A DNA stretch of 30,808 nt from CAZRHH01 sp964599885 (GCA_964599885.1 CAZRHH010000034.1:1-30808); one strand, 5' to 3'; positions 7,406-15,308 are shown, counted from the stretch's first letter. Notes: generated by a model from the letters alone, not told the origin. Translations and numbers: made by a program.

Positions 7406-7440
7406 GGCGACTGGTGCTTGGTGTCTGGTGTTAGGTCGCC
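7406..7440 (+). repeat. GGTGTCT heptamer triplet bounded by inverted arms
   Basis: GGCGAC (7406-7411), T, three degenerate units GGTGCTT, GGTGTCT, GGTGTTA, then G and GTCGCC (7435-7440). The 6-bp arms are perfect inverted repeats. Together with the copies at 7289, 7450 and 7487 this accounts for most of the 312-base gap (7216-7527) between the glycosyltransferase and Rieske genes. Confidence 0.75.
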
Positions 7441-7449
7441 CCCCGGTGA

Positions 7450-7468
7450 CACGGGCTGAAAGCCCGTG
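7450..7468. repeat. Dispersed hairpin CACGGGCT-GAA-AGCCCGTG
   Basis: Perfect 8-bp stem with GAA loop, followed by CCAC. The inverse orientation of the same sequence is at 24474-24492 and a variant with GCGCGGGCT arms is at 11024-11044. Confidence 0.8.
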
Positions 7469-7486
7469 CCACAACGAAGAAGAATC

Positions 7487-7513
7487 CTCTGCGCCTCTGT
7501 GCCTCTGTGGTTC
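7487..7513 (-). repeat. CACAGAGG octamer repeat, minus orientation
   Basis: On the minus strand this reads GAACCACAGAGGCACAGAGG then CGCAG, the same as the plus-strand elements at 10914, 23228 and 24430. It ends 14 bases before the glycosyltransferase stop codon. Confidence 0.8.
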
Positions 7514-7527
7514 AACCCGAACGAGGT

Positions 7528-8232
7528 TCAGCGGCGGAAGCGCAGCTTCACGAGGTTGCCGCCCATCTTGATGATGTCCTGCGGGAACTTGACACGGGTG
7601 TCGCGGTCTTCGACCCAGCGGACGGGGACGCCTTTCAGTTTGCGGCCGCTCCGTTCGGCGAGGATCATCAGCTCAGTATCGAAGAACCACTCGCCGTCGC
7701 GGACCTTCGGCAGCAGCGCCTGGGCCGCGTCGCGCGTGATCGCCTTGAAGCCGCACTGGGCATCGGAGAACTTCGTCCAGAAGAGCAGTTTGATGAAGGC
7801 GATGTAGCCCCGCGAGTTGATCTCGCGCTTCAGCGAACGCTCGATGTCGGCGCCCCGCGTCATGCGCGAGCCGTAGGCGATGTCGTAGCCGTCTTCGAGC
7901 ACGGCGTTGAGCAGCGGGATGATCATCGCCAGGTCGGTCGAGAGATCGACGTCCATGTAGCACATCGCGTCGGCGGGGCTTTCGAGGAAGGCGCGCTTGA
8001 GGGCGCGGCCGCGGCCTTTCTGGTCGAGATGCACGTAGCCGACTTCGTCCGGGTGCGCCGCGGCGAGTTGCTGCGCGACGGCGAGCGTGCCATCGGTCGA
8101 GGCGTTGTCGGCGACGACGACGCGCCACTTGTACGGGAGGTGTTCGCCGGCCCACGCGCAGAGTTGTTCGACGCTGGCGGCGAGCACGCGTTCTTCGTTG
8201 TAGACGGGGATGATCATGTCGACGGACTTCAT
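7528..8232 (-). CDS. Family 2 glycosyltransferase, dolichyl-phosphate glucosyltransferase type
   Basis: 234 residues from ATG 8230-8232 (MKSVDMIIPVYNEE); an upstream in-frame ATG at 8283 would add 17 residues with no family similarity. GT-A fold signatures are VDMIIPVYNEERVL at the N-terminus, ADNASTDGT, KGRGRALK, the metal-binding DVD in YMDVDLSTD, and DAQCGFKA, as in polyprenyl-phosphate glucosyl/mannosyl transferases. Such enzymes move a sugar from a nucleotide donor to a lipid phosphate at the inner face of the membrane. No membrane helices are seen. A second member of the same type lies at 10116-10901; they are clearly paralogous but divergent. The sugar and acceptor cannot be read from the sequence. 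Confidence 0.9.
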   Translation of the reverse strand: MKSVDMIIPVYNEERVLAASVEQLCAWAGEHLPYKWRVVVADNASTDGTLAVAQQLAAAHPDEVGYVHLDQKGRGRALKRAFLESPADAMCYMDVDLSTDLAMIIPLLNAVLEDGYDIAYGSRMTRGADIERSLKREINSRGYIAFIKLLFWTKFSDAQCGFKAITRDAAQALLPKVRDGEWFFDTELMILAERSGRKLKGVPVRWVEDRDTRVKFPQDIIKMGGNLVKLRFRR

Positions 8233-8290
8233 CGCGGCGATGGTACCGCGAGCGCGTGGAAGCGGGAAGCGAGCAGGATCCATAGATCCG

Positions 8291-8333
8291 ATTCACCGCA
8301 AAGGCGCAGAGGAGCGCAAAGGGAGGGAGGAAA
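8291..8333 (+). repeat. Dispersed GCAAAGGC octamer repeat
   Basis: ATTCACCGCAAAGGCGCAGA then GGAGCGCAAAGGGAGGGAGG. This is the third copy of the element also at 6689 and 24371, here in the gap between the Nudix gene and the glycosyltransferase start. Confidence 0.78.
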
Positions 8334-8364
8334 TAGAGAGCGAAGAACGGAGAACAAGTGCCCG

Positions 8365-9318
8365 TTACGTGACGGTTGTTGCCCATTTCGCCGCAGAAGC
8401 GCAATTCGCGCGGACTTCGCGGAGCCAGCGCGACCATTCGGGGGCGGCGGCGACGACGCTCTCGGAGCAGTAGCGCTCGGCGTAGGCTTGCGGCGTGATC
8501 CAGCGGTACGCGGTGTGTTCGCTGCTCAGCGTCACGTCGCCGTCGGGCGCGCGGGCGACGTACGTCGCGTGAAACGCGTCGACGCCGTTCTGGGCGGGAT
8601 AGCCCCAGACGCGGACGAGTTCCGCGTGGTCGAGGCGCAGGCCGGACTCCTCGAACGTCTCGCGGATCGCGGCGTGGCGCGGATCCTCGCCCGGATCGAC
8701 GATACCGCCGGGGAGGTACCAGACGCCTTCGCCGATACCGGCGCCGCGTTTGAGCACGAGCATCTCCTCGCCGCGCATCACGAAGACTTCGGCGGTCAGG
8801 CGCATCGTGCGGAGTTGGCGATCGAGCAGTTCGTGCGCGCGCATGGCGATGTACCTGTCGAGATTGGCGCGGATGCCGGTCATAATCTCGCCGAAGCGCG
8901 ACGACCGCGCCGCGACGTTGGCGATCACGTCGTCGCTGAAGTAGCGCGCCCGGTACTCGGCCGGATCGATCCAGCGCGCGCCGGAGTGTTCGTCGCTCAG
9001 CACGACGTCACCGTCCGGGCAGTCGCACGCGTAGACGACCTGCAACGACTCGGCGCCGTAGACGTGCATGTTCGTGACACCGACGATCGTCAGCGCGCCC
9101 GACGGTGTGAGGCCGCACTCTTCCACCATCTCGCGGCGCGCGGCGTCTTCGATGTTCTCGCCGGCTTCGACGGCGCCGCCCGGCAGGTACCAGCCGCCCA
9201 CCGCCTCGCCCATCGCGCGCTGGAGGATGAGGATTTGCCCCTCGCGCTGCACGTAGACGGCGGTGGAAAGCCGGAAGTTCGCGTCGGCGGTGAATGTTTC
9301 GGCTGATGATACGCTCAT
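8365..9318 (-). CDS. Tandem Nudix hydrolase (two Nudix domains)
   Basis: 317 residues from ATG 9316-9318. It holds two complete Nudix domains in one chain. The first Nudix box spans residues 48-70 (GAVEAGENIEDAAR then REMVEECGL) and the second 205-227 (GIVDPGEDPRHAAI then RETFEESGL); both keep all consensus residues of GX5EX7REUXEEXGU. Each is preceded by WYLPG. These enzymes cleave nucleoside diphosphates linked to another group, using Mg2+ bound by the REXXEE glutamates. Because both boxes are intact, both domains could be active. Substrate is unknown. The gene is divergent from the membrane-protein gene at 9442, across a heptamer-repeat inverted repeat. Confidence 0.93.
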   Translation of the reverse strand: MSVSSAETFTADANFRLSTAVYVQREGQILILQRAMGEAVGGWYLPGGAVEAGENIEDAARREMVEECGLTPSGALTIVGVTNMHVYGAESLQVVYACDCPDGDVVLSDEHSGARWIDPAEYRARYFSDDVIANVAARSSRFGEIMTGIRANLDRYIAMRAHELLDRQLRTMRLTAEVFVMRGEEMLVLKRGAGIGEGVWYLPGGIVDPGEDPRHAAIRETFEESGLRLDHAELVRVWGYPAQNGVDAFHATYVARAPDGDVTLSSEHTAYRWITPQAYAERYCSESVVAAAPEWSRWLREVRANCASAAKWATTVT

Positions 9319-9352
9319 AGTTTGGGGAGTATGCCGCGCGCGGTTGGTCAAC

Positions 9353-9419
9353 GGAAGTTGGAGGTTAGAGGTTGGCGGAGTCCGCGCGGCGACCGACCAA
9401 CCTCCAACGTCTAACCCCT
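9353..9419. repeat. Heptamer-based inverted repeat in a divergent promoter region
   Basis: Left arm units GAAGTTG, GAGGTTA, GAGGTTG (from 9354) and right arm units GACCAAC, CTCCAAC, GTCTAAC then CCCTC are period-7 repeats and roughly reverse complements of each other. They flank about 20 bases. The arrangement could form a large cruciform. It lies between the Nudix and membrane-protein starts. Confidence 0.75.
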
Positions 9420-9441
9420 CGTGACCATATACTCAGCAGGC

Positions 9442-10119
9442 ATGAACGAGCCCCCCGTACCCACCTCCGGTCCCCCGGCTGCGAAGCGCATCGTCTATCT
9501 GAACCGGCGCGTCGCATTCATCGAACCCGACCGGATCAACGTGCGGCCCGCGCTCGCGGCGGCGCTGTTTCCGCTGGTCTGGCTGGTCCTGGGAGTGGGC
9601 GCGGCGGTGTCGATACTTCTCTGGCTCGATGCGATGCCGTTTGCGCTGGCGATGCTGCTGCTCGTCGTGGCAGTAGTGAGTATTCCGCTTGCCGGTATCG
9701 GCTTCGTGTATACGATTGCGGGAACGAACGTCGTGTTCGAGCGCGAGAAGCAGTCGGGGCTCTGGCAGCAGGGGTTTCTCGGCATGGGCGTGGGGACGAC
9801 GGAACTGGTGCCGTTCTGGAAGATCGAGCAGGTGCGCATCGAAGAGACGACGTATGAGCGGCAGCGCGGGCAGCAGCAGGATCTGGCGCAGTTCGAGATC
9901 GTGCTGGTGAAGGTGAGCGGCAAGCGTCTGAAGGTGGGCGACACCGTGGTCGCGCGTTCGATGGTGCGCGAAGGGCTGGCCGACGCGCGTGAGGTGGGGC
10001 AGGCGATCGCCGAGCTGGTGGACAAGCCGCTGATAGCGCCGGACGTCGTGCGCCGCCGCAAGCGCGCGCCGGACGCAGAAGCGGCGGATGACTCCGGAAC
10101 GCCGAGCGAGGCCTCATGA
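9442..10119 (+). CDS. Hypothetical membrane protein with two helices and cytoplasmic domain
   Basis: 225 residues from ATG 9442. Two adjacent hydrophobic helices (about 38-60 and 66-92) are followed by a soluble segment of beta-strand character (YTIAGTNVVFEREKQSGLWQQ...TTELVPFWKIEQVRIEETTYER...). This resembles bacterial PH-like domain proteins in layout, but I cannot assign it. The C-terminal tail is charged (RRRKRAPDAEAADD). Its TGA stop overlaps the ATG of the following glycosyltransferase (ATGA at 10116-10119), so the two are translationally coupled and may work together at the membrane, for example with this protein anchoring the soluble transferase. Confidence 0.8.
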   Translation: MNEPPVPTSGPPAAKRIVYLNRRVAFIEPDRINVRPALAAALFPLVWLVLGVGAAVSILLWLDAMPFALAMLLLVVAVVSIPLAGIGFVYTIAGTNVVFEREKQSGLWQQGFLGMGVGTTELVPFWKIEQVRIEETTYERQRGQQQDLAQFEIVLVKVSGKRLKVGDTVVARSMVREGLADAREVGQAIAELVDKPLIAPDVVRRRKRAPDAEAADDSGTPSEAS

Positions 10120-10901
10120 CGATCGCCGAGCCGTCGATCGAAACGCGACCGACGACCAGCGACCAGCGCCCGTTCGTCACCATCGTCGTGCCGGCGTACA
10201 ACGAGCAGGCGCGGCTGCCGGCGAGCCTCGATCGGGTGATCGCGTTTCTCGCGGCGCAGGATTTCGAGAGCGAACTAGTCGCCGTCGACGACGGGAGCAG
10301 CGACGCGACGGCGTCGATCGTGCGCGAGCGGATCGAGGGCGGTCCGCCGAAAGTCCGCGTGCGGCTGCTGCAGCACGCGCGCAATCGCGGCAAGGGCGCT
10401 GCGATCCGCACCGGCTGCCTCGACGCGCGCGGCGCGTACGTGTTCTTTCTCGACGCCGATCTGGCGACGCCGCCGGAAGAGTCGACGCGTCTGCTTGAAC
10501 GCCTACGCGCCGGGGCGGCGGTCGTCATCGGCAGCCGCGTGCAGCCGGATGGCAGCGACATGCGCGCGAGCCAGCCGCCGCAACGGCGCCTCGCCGGCAA
10601 GCTGTTCACGCTGATGCGCAAGACGATGCGCGTGCTGCCGGACATCGACGACACGCAGTGCCCAATGAAGGGCTTCGAGCGCGACGCGGCGCAGGCGATC
10701 TTTCGCGAGCAGCAGTTGCACGGCTGGATCTTCGATGCCGAGGTGCTGTACATCGCACGCGCGCTGGGGTACGAGATCGTGTCCGTGCCGGTGAGCTGGC
10801 GCCACGTCGAGGGTTCGCGGCTGCGCGTGCGCCCGCAGCAGGCGTTCGAAGTCGCGCGCGATCTGCTGCGGCTGCGTTCGCTGCATCCGCGGCGGCGCTG
10901 A
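10116..10901 (+). CDS. Family 2 glycosyltransferase, dolichyl-phosphate glucosyltransferase type
   Basis: 261 residues. GT-A features are TIVVPAYNEQARLP, VAVDDGSSDAT, NRGKGAAIRTG, the DAD metal site in FFLDADLATPPEE, IGSR, DTQCPMKGF and WIFDAEVLYIA. This pattern is typical of polyprenyl/dolichyl-phosphate glucosyltransferases that make lipid-linked sugars on the cytoplasmic face. The start codon overlaps the stop of the upstream membrane protein. The first ~20 residues are not part of the fold, and codons 13-17 are made of two GACCAGC heptamers (10154-10167), identical to the intergenic array at 24502. A repeat has therefore entered the coding region. Paralogue of the gene at 7528-8232. Confidence 0.9.
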   Translation: MTIAEPSIETRPTTSDQRPFVTIVVPAYNEQARLPASLDRVIAFLAAQDFESELVAVDDGSSDATASIVRERIEGGPPKVRVRLLQHARNRGKGAAIRTGCLDARGAYVFFLDADLATPPEESTRLLERLRAGAAVVIGSRVQPDGSDMRASQPPQRRLAGKLFTLMRKTMRVLPDIDDTQCPMKGFERDAAQAIFREQQLHGWIFDAEVLYIARALGYEIVSVPVSWRHVEGSRLRVRPQQAFEVARDLLRLRSLHPRRR

Positions 10902-10913
10902 CGGTGGTTCGTT

Positions 10914-10968
10914 TTCACCACAGAGGCACAGAGGCGCTGAGGGTTTTTTCCACAGATGACACAGATTG
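10914..10968 (+). repeat. CACAGAGG octamer plus CACAGATGA nonamer repeats
   Basis: TTTTCACCACAGAGGCACAG continues AGGCGCTGAGG, then a T-run, then CACAGATGA CACAGATTG (10951-10968). Two repeat families are placed side by side just after the glycosyltransferase stop. The first family recurs at 7487 (minus), 23228 and 24430. Confidence 0.78.
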
Positions 10969-11023
10969 GAAGGATGTGCCGTAGGGCGAGACGACGCTTT
11001 TCGTGCGCGCTAACGCGACGCCC

Positions 11024-11044
11024 GCGCGGGCTGAAAGCCCGCGC
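11024..11044. repeat. Dispersed hairpin GCGCGGGCT-GAA-AGCCCGCGC
   Basis: Perfect 9-bp stem with GAA loop followed by TACGG. Variant of the CACGGGCT hairpins at 7450 and 24474. It lies in the convergent gap between the glycosyltransferase and the response regulator and might also help end transcription. Confidence 0.75.
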
Positions 11045-11105
11045 TACGGTGGCAGTTTGCGGCGACGGCTTACGAGGGCGGTTTGTGGACTTCGGCGTGG
11101 GGGAG

Positions 11106-11793
11106 TCAGGGCGTGGGTGCGGCATCGGCGGCGGGTGGGGCGACGAGGCGGTAGCCCATGCCACGCACCGTTTCGATGAGGTTGGCGCCGAGCTTCTTGC
11201 GCAGGTAGCCGACGTACACATCGACGACGTTGGAGCCGGGGTCGAAGTCGTAGCCCCAGACGCTCGAGAGCAGCTGCTCGCGTGACAGCACCTGCCCCGG
11301 ATGCCGAAAGAGCGTCTCCGCGAGGATGAACTCGCGCGCCGAAAGCTCGACCGGCTGCCGGTCCACCGTCGCGCGCCTGCCACGCAGATCGAGCATGACG
11401 CCGCCGGCTTCGAGCGTCATCGTTTCGGTGCGGCCGGTATCGCGCAGCAGCGCGGATGCGCGCGAGCAGTTCTTCGAAGCGGAACGGTTTCGTAATGTAG
11501 TCGTCCGCGCCACCATCGAGCCCGGCAACGGTGTCATCCATGCCCTGCCGCGCCGTGAGGATGATCACCGGCATCCGTTCGCCGCGCGCGCGGATCTCGC
11601 GCAGCACCTGGTGGCCGTCCATGACGGGCAACCCAAGGTCGAGGATCAGCAGGTCGAAGTCCTGATCTTGCGCCGCCGAAGCGGCATCGCGCCCGTTCTC
11701 GACGACGAGTGCCGTGAAGCCGCTGGCGCGCAGCCCCTTCTCGATAAAGGACGCGATGCGCGGTTCATCCTCGGCCAGCAAGATTCTGTTCAC
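11106..11793 (-). pseudogene. OmpR/PhoB-type response regulator with internal frameshift
   Basis: Receiver domain in one frame: MNRILLAEDEPRIASFIEKG, phosphoacceptor region LLILDLGLPVMDG, TAR, and DDYITKPFRFEELLARIRA to about 11465. The winged-helix DNA-binding domain continues in another frame (RGRRATVDRQPVELSAREF, LSREQLLSSVWGYDFDPGSN, VDVYVGYLRKKLGANLIETV, RGMGYRLV) to the stop at 11106. The junction reads CGCATCCGCGCTGCTGCGC. Adding one GC dinucleotide gives RIRALLRDTGR, as family members have, and a 229-residue protein. So two bases were lost from a short CG run, by mutation or by sequencing error. The start overlaps the kinase stop (ATGA), a standard kinase-regulator operon. If the break is real, the system is disabled at output unless ribosomes shift. 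Confidence 0.88.
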
Positions 11794-13277
11794 GCGTCGT
11801 CTCGCGGCGGACCATCAGCCGGCAGCACGAGCATGAACGTCGAGCCGAGACCCACCGCCGATTCGAGTTCGATGCGTCCGCCGTGCGCCGCCGCGATCAC
11901 GTCAACGATCGCGAGGCCGAGCCCGGCGCCGTCGGTGCTGCGGCGGCCGGCGTGGCCGCGGCTAAAGCGATCGAAGATGCGTTCACGGTCCGCCGCGGCG
12001 ATGCCCTCGCCCGTGTCGGTGACCCACAACCGTACGTCGCCATCGACCGCACGGCTGCCGAGCCGGATCGGCGTGCCGACGGCCGTATGCTCGACGGCGT
12101 TGCGCGCGAGGTTCATCATCGCCTGGGTCAGGCGCTGCCCGTCGGCGATCATGACCACCTCGGCCGCGTGCTCGACCGTCCATTGACGATCGGCCAGGGC
12201 GGACGCCTTCGCTGCCACGTCCCGCGTCAGTTCGGCGACATCGATGGGGTGCAGGTTGAGGAAGTCCGGCTGATCCGACTTCGCGAGCACCAACAGCTCG
12301 TCGACCATGCGCGCCATGCGGTCGAGTTCGTCGGTGACGATGCGGATCGTGTCATCGCGCTCGGCCGGGTCGGTACTGAGCAGTTCGAGATGGCCGCGGA
12401 TGATCGTGATCGGCGTGCGCAATTCGTGACCGGCATCATCGATGAAGCGGCGTTGCGTGGCGAACGCGGCTTCCAGCCGATCGAGCATGTCGTTGAAGGT
12501 GCGCGTCAGTTCGGCGATCTCGTCGTTTCCTTGCACAGCGATGCGCTCGGACCAGTCTTCGTCCGTGATCGTGCGGGCGGCGGTGGTGAGCAGGCTCACG
12601 GGACGCAACACCCTGCCGGCAGCGAACCAGGCGAGTACGGAAGCCACGAGGAACATCGAACCGAAAGCCAGCGCGCCATCGCGGATCACGCGATCGACGC
12701 CGTCGCGCCGGCCTTCAAGAAAAATCGCGACGACGAACACGCCTCGCATCCCGTCTTCAGCCCGTACGGGCACCGCCATGTAGCGCACGCGCCCGGCCGA
12801 CGTATCGATCTCGGAACGCGTCGTATCTTCGAGGGCGACTAACTCGGCGACGAACGCCGGATCATCGAGGAGCTGCACCGGCGCGACCGTAGCGGCGAAC
12901 GGCCTACCGTTCACCAGCGTGAAGAGGACTTCGCCCTCGCTGGGAATGTTGCGGCTGAGGAACGTCCCGAAGATGGCGCCGATGTCGTTGCCGAACGGCC
13001 GGCCCGTCGCCGGATTGCGCCCTTCGGAGAGCTGGTTGAGTTCCTGCACTTCTTGCCGCAGTTGCTGATCGACGTCCCCGTCGAGCTGGTTCAGCAGCAC
13101 GCCGCGCTGGATCAGCAACCCGAAGAAGATCGCGACCGCCAGCAACGTCAGGTACCAGCCGAGGATTTGGACACGCGTGCTGAGGATGAAGCGCCGGCGC
13201 AATCCCGGGAATCCCCGCCGCGCGGTGGGAGCCGTCTGCTCGGACGTGGCTAACGTTGACATGGCGTGCGTACTCAT
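11790..13277 (-). CDS. Sensor histidine kinase (HAMP, HisKA, HATPase)
   Basis: 495 residues from ATG 13275-13277; a second ATG five codons later is equally possible, since neither has a clear ribosome binding site. Order of parts: helix 1 (about 36-60), extracytoplasmic sensor (61-200), helix 2 (about 201-224), HAMP linker, HisKA with H-box DDAGHELRTPIT (phosphorylated His284), N-box MNLARNAVEH (Asn393), G1 DTGEGI, F-box region DRFSRG and G2 GAGLGLAI. All catalytic boxes are intact. It autophosphorylates and passes phosphate to the OmpR-type regulator encoded next, whose reading frame is broken. The ligand is unknown. The low-complexity exported protein upstream might be related to sensing. 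Confidence 0.95.
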   Translation of the reverse strand: MSTHAMSTLATSEQTAPTARRGFPGLRRRFILSTRVQILGWYLTLLAVAIFFGLLIQRGVLLNQLDGDVDQQLRQEVQELNQLSEGRNPATGRPFGNDIGAIFGTFLSRNIPSEGEVLFTLVNGRPFAATVAPVQLLDDPAFVAELVALEDTTRSEIDTSAGRVRYMAVPVRAEDGMRGVFVVAIFLEGRRDGVDRVIRDGALAFGSMFLVASVLAWFAAGRVLRPVSLLTTAARTITDEDWSERIAVQGNDEIAELTRTFNDMLDRLEAAFATQRRFIDDAGHELRTPITIIRGHLELLSTDPAERDDTIRIVTDELDRMARMVDELLVLAKSDQPDFLNLHPIDVAELTRDVAAKASALADRQWTVEHAAEVVMIADGQRLTQAMMNLARNAVEHTAVGTPIRLGSRAVDGDVRLWVTDTGEGIAAADRERIFDRFSRGHAGRRSTDGAGLGLAIVDVIAAAHGGRIELESAVGLGSTFMLVLPADGPPRDDA

Positions 13278-13376
13278 TTAGCGGCGGGGCCGGTCGTTGG
13301 CGGCCGGCGGGTTGTCGCCGCGGTACATCGTCGTGGGAAGCGTACCGCAATGCTGGGCGCGACTCCGCGCGCGGAG

Positions 13377-13407
13377 AGAGGGCGGCCGCGCGTTGCGACC
13401 GCCCTCT
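13377..13407 (-). terminator. Hairpin terminator after the low-complexity protein gene
   Basis: On the minus strand AGAGGGCGGTCGC - AACGC - GCGGCCGCCCTCT, a long stem with one interior mismatch, 18 bases after the stop at 13426. No strong T-run on the minus strand; on the plus strand it is followed by GTTGTTGTT. It would partly separate this gene from the kinase-regulator pair. Confidence 0.6.
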
Positions 13408-13425
13408 GTTGTTGTTCCGCTTGGG

Positions 13426-13935
13426 TCAGGAGCCATCGGCGGAGTCGAAGCTGCCACCACCCGAGTTGTTCGGACTGTCGAAGACAGGCGCGGCGGCCGG
13501 CGCGGGCGCGACGTAGTTCGGGCTATCGAACGAGTCGTACACCGGCGGGGGCGGCGGCGGTGCGAACTGCGCCGGGCTATCGGCCGTGCTGTCGAACGCG
13601 TCGTTCGGCGTGTTGAAGCTGTCGGCGGTGTCACCCGTACCGGCCAGGTTGTCCCACGCCGCGGCGGACGGAGAGTCGTTCGAGCCGGCAACGCCGCCCA
13701 TGCCATCGAACGGCGAGTCGTTCGAGTCGGCGCCAAGCACCGGCCTCGGCACGATGTCGAACTCCGGCCTGTCCGGCGTGTGCGTCTCACTGACGGAGAT
13801 GCGGTCCTTCAACGAGATCGGGCCGAGCAGGTCATCCCCGCCGTTATCGTTGTTGGTGAGGCCAATCCCCGCCACGCCGACCGCAACCGCCGCGGTCGCC
13901 CCTCCTATGATCGTCCATGGTCGTTTCACCTGCAT
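13426..13935 (-). CDS. Low-complexity exported protein with DSPN/DSFDS repeats
   Basis: 169 residues; ATG at 13933-13935 follows AAAGGAG, a strong ribosome binding site. A short basic N-terminus and one hydrophobic helix (about 8-27) anchor or export it. The rest is disordered-looking, with recurring D-S-P-N, NDSP and DSFDSPN motifs and a PPPPPP run. The Asp/Ser pattern could bind calcium or be glycosylated, but no family is recognised. It is in the same direction as the kinase gene 148 bases downstream, with a hairpin between them. The high-quality ribosome binding site suggests it is a real and well-expressed gene. Confidence 0.8.
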   Translation of the reverse strand: MQVKRPWTIIGGATAAVAVGVAGIGLTNNDNGGDDLLGPISLKDRISVSETHTPDRPEFDIVPRPVLGADSNDSPFDGMGGVAGSNDSPSAAAWDNLAGTGDTADSFNTPNDAFDSTADSPAQFAPPPPPPVYDSFDSPNYVAPAPAAAPVFDSPNNSGGGSFDSADGS

Positions 13936-13987
13936 GTTGAACTCCTTTGTTCTGCATTGGCTGCGTTGTTTGCTGGTCGTACTGTCA

Positions 13988-15289
13988 TCATGCCGGCTCG
14001 CTGTGAGACGACGCTGAGAGTGGCGTGAGGCTTCTCTTATGAGCCGGGCCGCTCTTCACGGCGATGGCGCGCGCGCTTTCGATCCAGCGTTCGGCGAGCG
14101 TGACGCGCCGGCGCGTGCCCTGCGGCCAATCGGGACTCTGCACGCGGAACGGGCCTGTTGCCATGCCGAGCACGATCGCCGCGACGCGCAGGCGCAGCGC
14201 CGCCGGATCGCCCGACTGCTCGTCGGCGATAGCGACGACGCTGCGGGCGAAGTTGCGCACGTGCGCGCGCGCCGATGGCGGCACTGATTCTTCCCACGTC
14301 GCCAGATGCCCGAGCAGCGTTGCCCAGTCGTCGGCGCGCTCGCCGAGCGCCACTGTGTCGAGATCGAGCAGGCCGCTGACGGCGCCGCCGCTGACGAGCA
14401 GTTGCGCCTCGTGAAAGTCGCCGTGTACCGGCACGACCTCGCGCGCCGGTTCGACGCGCGAAACAGCGGCGACGATCGCGTCGAGCCGCGAGCCAAGCTC
14501 TGGCATGATGCGCCGGAGCAAGTCCGCGTGACCGAGCGCCATCGACACAACGCTCATCGCGCGCCGTCCGTCACCGGGGTCGGGTATGCGGTCGAGCAGC
14601 GCGGCGAGCTGCGCGGGATCGGCCAGGGTGGCCCGGCGGTCGGCGAAGCAGTCGCGCAACGTTGCGCCGGGCAGCCCCTGGAGCACGACCAGTCCCGCTT
14701 CCTGGGACCAGCCGTGGCTCACGGGCACCGGCAGATGTTCTGACATGAGTTGATGTCGCGCCTGCAGCGATGGCACTTCGTCCGGGCGCACGATTTTCGC
14801 GTACGTCCGTAGCGTCTTGAGATTGAGTTCGACGACGGCGCGACGTCCGGGCCGGTACGAGCGCAACTGCGGGTAGACGACGCCTTCGGGCGCGTCGATG
14901 GAGTCGAGCAGCGTACGCGCGCGCGCCGGATCGAGCATGGGGGCGAGCCCTGGGAGCAGCGGGTCCGCCGCCATGCGCCACACGGCAACGCGCGCATCAT
15001 CGCGGCCGACGACGGTCGCAGGCGCCGGCAGTTCGCGTCCGGTGACGGCGACGACACGCTCGGACGAGCCCTTACGGCCGTCCTGCCAGCCGACGCGTGC
15101 CTCGTAGACGACGGATAGTGAACGGCCCGGTCGCCAGGTGACCTGCGTCGGGCGCGCGCTCGCGACGGAACCGCCCAGCGGCTGTAGCGCGGCGGCCAGG
15201 ATGTCGCCGGCTTCGCGGCCCAGCATGGCGGGCATCGCCGAGAGCGATGAATCTTCGAGTGCGAGGAGGCGTGCGTGTGCTTCGTTCAT
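13988..15289 (-). CDS. APH-type phosphotransferase (aminoglycoside/choline kinase-like)
   Basis: 433 residues. The kinase core is recognised by the catalytic loop VPVHGDFHEAQLLV (Asp291 in HGDFH) and the metal-binding LLDLDTVALGERADDWATLLGHL (Asp309/Asp311), typical of the APH/choline kinase superfamily. Lys165 in YAKIV could be the ATP-binding lysine. The N-terminal 130 residues do not match a motif I know. Substrate could be a small metabolite, antibiotic or sugar; the sequence does not decide. Three 11-bp direct repeats lie 20-52 bases upstream of the start. The C-terminal end is only about 50 bases from the next gene downstream. Confidence 0.87.
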   Translation of the reverse strand: MNEAHARLLALEDSSLSAMPAMLGREAGDILAAALQPLGGSVASARPTQVTWRPGRSLSVVYEARVGWQDGRKGSSERVVAVTGRELPAPATVVGRDDARVAVWRMAADPLLPGLAPMLDPARARTLLDSIDAPEGVVYPQLRSYRPGRRAVVELNLKTLRTYAKIVRPDEVPSLQARHQLMSEHLPVPVSHGWSQEAGLVVLQGLPGATLRDCFADRRATLADPAQLAALLDRIPDPGDGRRAMSVVSMALGHADLLRRIMPELGSRLDAIVAAVSRVEPAREVVPVHGDFHEAQLLVSGGAVSGLLDLDTVALGERADDWATLLGHLATWEESVPPSARAHVRNFARSVVAIADEQSGDPAALRLRVAAIVLGMATGPFRVQSPDWPQGTRRRVTLAERWIESARAIAVKSGPAHKRSLTPLSASSHSEPA

Positions 15290-15308
15290 GCTTCATCGTC
15301 GCGTCGCG

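Noticed and set aside
7507..9306. A 599-codon plus-strand open frame
   Set aside because: It runs antisense to the glycosyltransferase and Nudix genes, which have intact family motifs. It is Arg/Ala/Asp-rich with no motif, a typical shadow in GC-rich DNA.
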